In this document: positions 5,777-6,498 of the stretch, piece after piece
Position numbering within the stretch: the first letter of the stretch is position 1
How the letters are laid out: each line of letters opens with the position of its first letter
Origin: an uncultured Bacilli bacterium
Lineage (GTDB): Bacteria; Bacillota_I; Bacilli_A; RF39; UBA660
Length of the DNA: 6,498 bases
Assembly: GCA_949840855.1 (NCBI GenBank)
Contig: CATKYP010000049.1
Coordinates: forward strand, 1 to 6,498
Direction of reading: 5' to 3'
The notes under the pieces: generated by a model
The model's input: the letters and a program-made list of their open reading frames with translations, nothing else
What the model was told of the DNA's origin: nothing
The model's database searches: none
Position numbers and translations under genes: made by a program

Positions 5777-6498
5777 TTTTTATCTCCTTTTGTGATTTTT
5801 TTCTAATTAATTTTCTATAAAATGGAACAAGTTTTGTAAATAATATATACATTAATTTATTAGTTATATAGTCGAACTCTCCAAGAAACTCTATATAGTC
5901 TCCTCCAAACTTTTTTTTGAATTCGTGTAGACCTAATCTTTTGTTATTTTTATCTAAGTCGCCAACAGTCCCAAATTGGTCATATATTTTAAGACCTCTT
6001 TCTTTACAGAATTCTAAATGTTTTAAATAGGTGTGGTAGTTGGCATATGTTTCTGTTAAAATATTATGATTTCCAGCATATAAAACCCAAGCTTTATCTG
6101 CATATTCTATTATCATATGAGCATTTAATGTTACGATGTTTCCATATTTTTCTTTGTATTCTTGATATTTTTCTATATCTTCTTTTAGCTTGTCTAATCT
6201 TTTATTTAATTCTTTTAATTTATTTTTATTACTTTTACTTAGATTTTCTTGCGGTAGTTCTTTAATGTTATTTTCAATTTCTTTTTTTTCCTTATTTAAA
6301 TCAGTTAAAATGTCTGTTAAATTCACTTTTCCTAGAAATAAAGTCATTTTATTGTCGATATTAAATATTTTATATAGAGTTTTATAATACTCTTTAGAAT
6401 ATGAAACAAAGTCTTTTCTTTCTTCTGTTAGAGTCATTAAGTGATAGAATTCATCTAGGTCTTTTTCTGATGCTATTTCAACTTTTGTTTTTAATTTA
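5754..6498 (-). CDS. Second Fem/MurM-type aminoacyltransferase, partial (5' end beyond right edge)
   Basis: This paralogue of the downstream Fem-type gene runs off the right edge. An ATG at 6435-6437 exists, but the frame stays open to 6498 and the extra residues (KVEIASEKDLDEFYHLM) match the second GNAT-like half of the family, so that ATG is internal. The 247 visible residues correspond to roughly the last 60 % of such a protein: the start of the second half, a Lys/Glu-rich coiled-coil arm (about 66-117), then VTLNAHMIIEYADKAWVLYAG (122-142, core LNAHMIIEYADKAWVLY), FGTVGDLDKNNKRLGLHEF (175-193) and KKFGGDYIEFLGEFDY (195-210). The equivalent of NFYGITGD is here YDQFGTVGD, a sign of divergence in function from its partner. 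It ends with TGA at 5754-5756, overlapping the next gene by 23 bases. Its promoter is outside the window. Confidence 0.85.
   Translation of the reverse strand, partial: KLKTKVEIASEKDLDEFYHLMTLTEERKDFVSYSKEYYKTLYKIFNIDNKMTLFLGKVNLTDILTDLNKEKKEIENNIKELPQENLSKSNKNKLKELNKRLDKLKEDIEKYQEYKEKYGNIVTLNAHMIIEYADKAWVLYAGNHNILTETYANYHTYLKHLEFCKERGLKIYDQFGTVGDLDKNNKRLGLHEFKKKFGGDYIEFLGEFDYITNKLMYILFTKLVPFYRKLIRKKSQKEIKNEVSRTK
5783..5790 (-). promoter_or_regulatory. Strong ribosome site embedded in the upstream Fem gene
   Basis: On the minus strand AAAGGAGA stands six bases before the ATG at 5776, within the coding end of the upstream paralogue. It fixes the start of the downstream gene and, with the 23-base overlap, suggests that both proteins are made from one mRNA, perhaps with translational coupling. 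Confidence 0.75.

Noticed and set aside
6047..6387. Plus-strand open frames rich in Leu, Phe and Tyr opposite the partial Fem gene
   Set aside because: They are the complement of the Lys/Glu-rich coiled-coil arm of the Fem protein, which gives an apparently hydrophobic antisense translation.

Overview
The window is strongly AT-rich (by eye roughly 27-28 % GC) and looks like a low-GC Gram-positive bacterium of the Bacillota, probably class Bacilli or a close uncultured relative. Evidence for this is a Cse60-family small protein, a YtgP-type MurJ, a PcsB/EnvC-like coiled-coil M23 peptidase and two tandem Fem-type peptidoglycan aminoacyltransferases. The genetic code is the standard bacterial one: TGA is a real stop (it ends the upstream Fem gene) and Trp is read from TGG, so this is not a Mycoplasma-type genome. 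The exact lineage cannot be fixed from this sequence.

Layout: four genes on the plus strand meet two genes on the minus strand. Plus strand: a Fic-fold protein with a degenerate active site (1-876, possibly cut at the left edge); a terminator-like hairpin (885-917); a 56-residue Cse60-like protein (942-1112); the lipid II flippase MurJ (1190-2887); an AT-rich gap of about 200 bases with candidate promoters; and a secreted coiled-coil M23 endopeptidase (3094-4299). Minus strand, read from the right edge: the C-terminal part of a Fem-type ligase (5754 to beyond 6498) overlapping by 23 bases a complete second Fem-type ligase (4487-5776). Between the converging units, 4300-4486 has no gene but is packed with four consecutive inverted repeats. 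Two of these are convincing terminators, one for each direction; the middle two are unexplained.

Functionally most of the window concerns the cell wall. MurJ moves lipid II across the membrane, the Fem ligases add amino acids to the stem peptide to build the interpeptide bridge, and the M23 enzyme, exported and probably controlled through its coiled coil, cuts cross-linked peptidoglycan during growth or division. The Fic-like and Cse60-like genes have no evident link to this theme.

The items most worth a second look are the Fic motif in which the catalytic His is Gln, the hairpin cluster between the convergent genes, and the eight cysteines in the exported M23 protein. I see no clear sign of a mobile element, CRISPR array, tRNA or rRNA.
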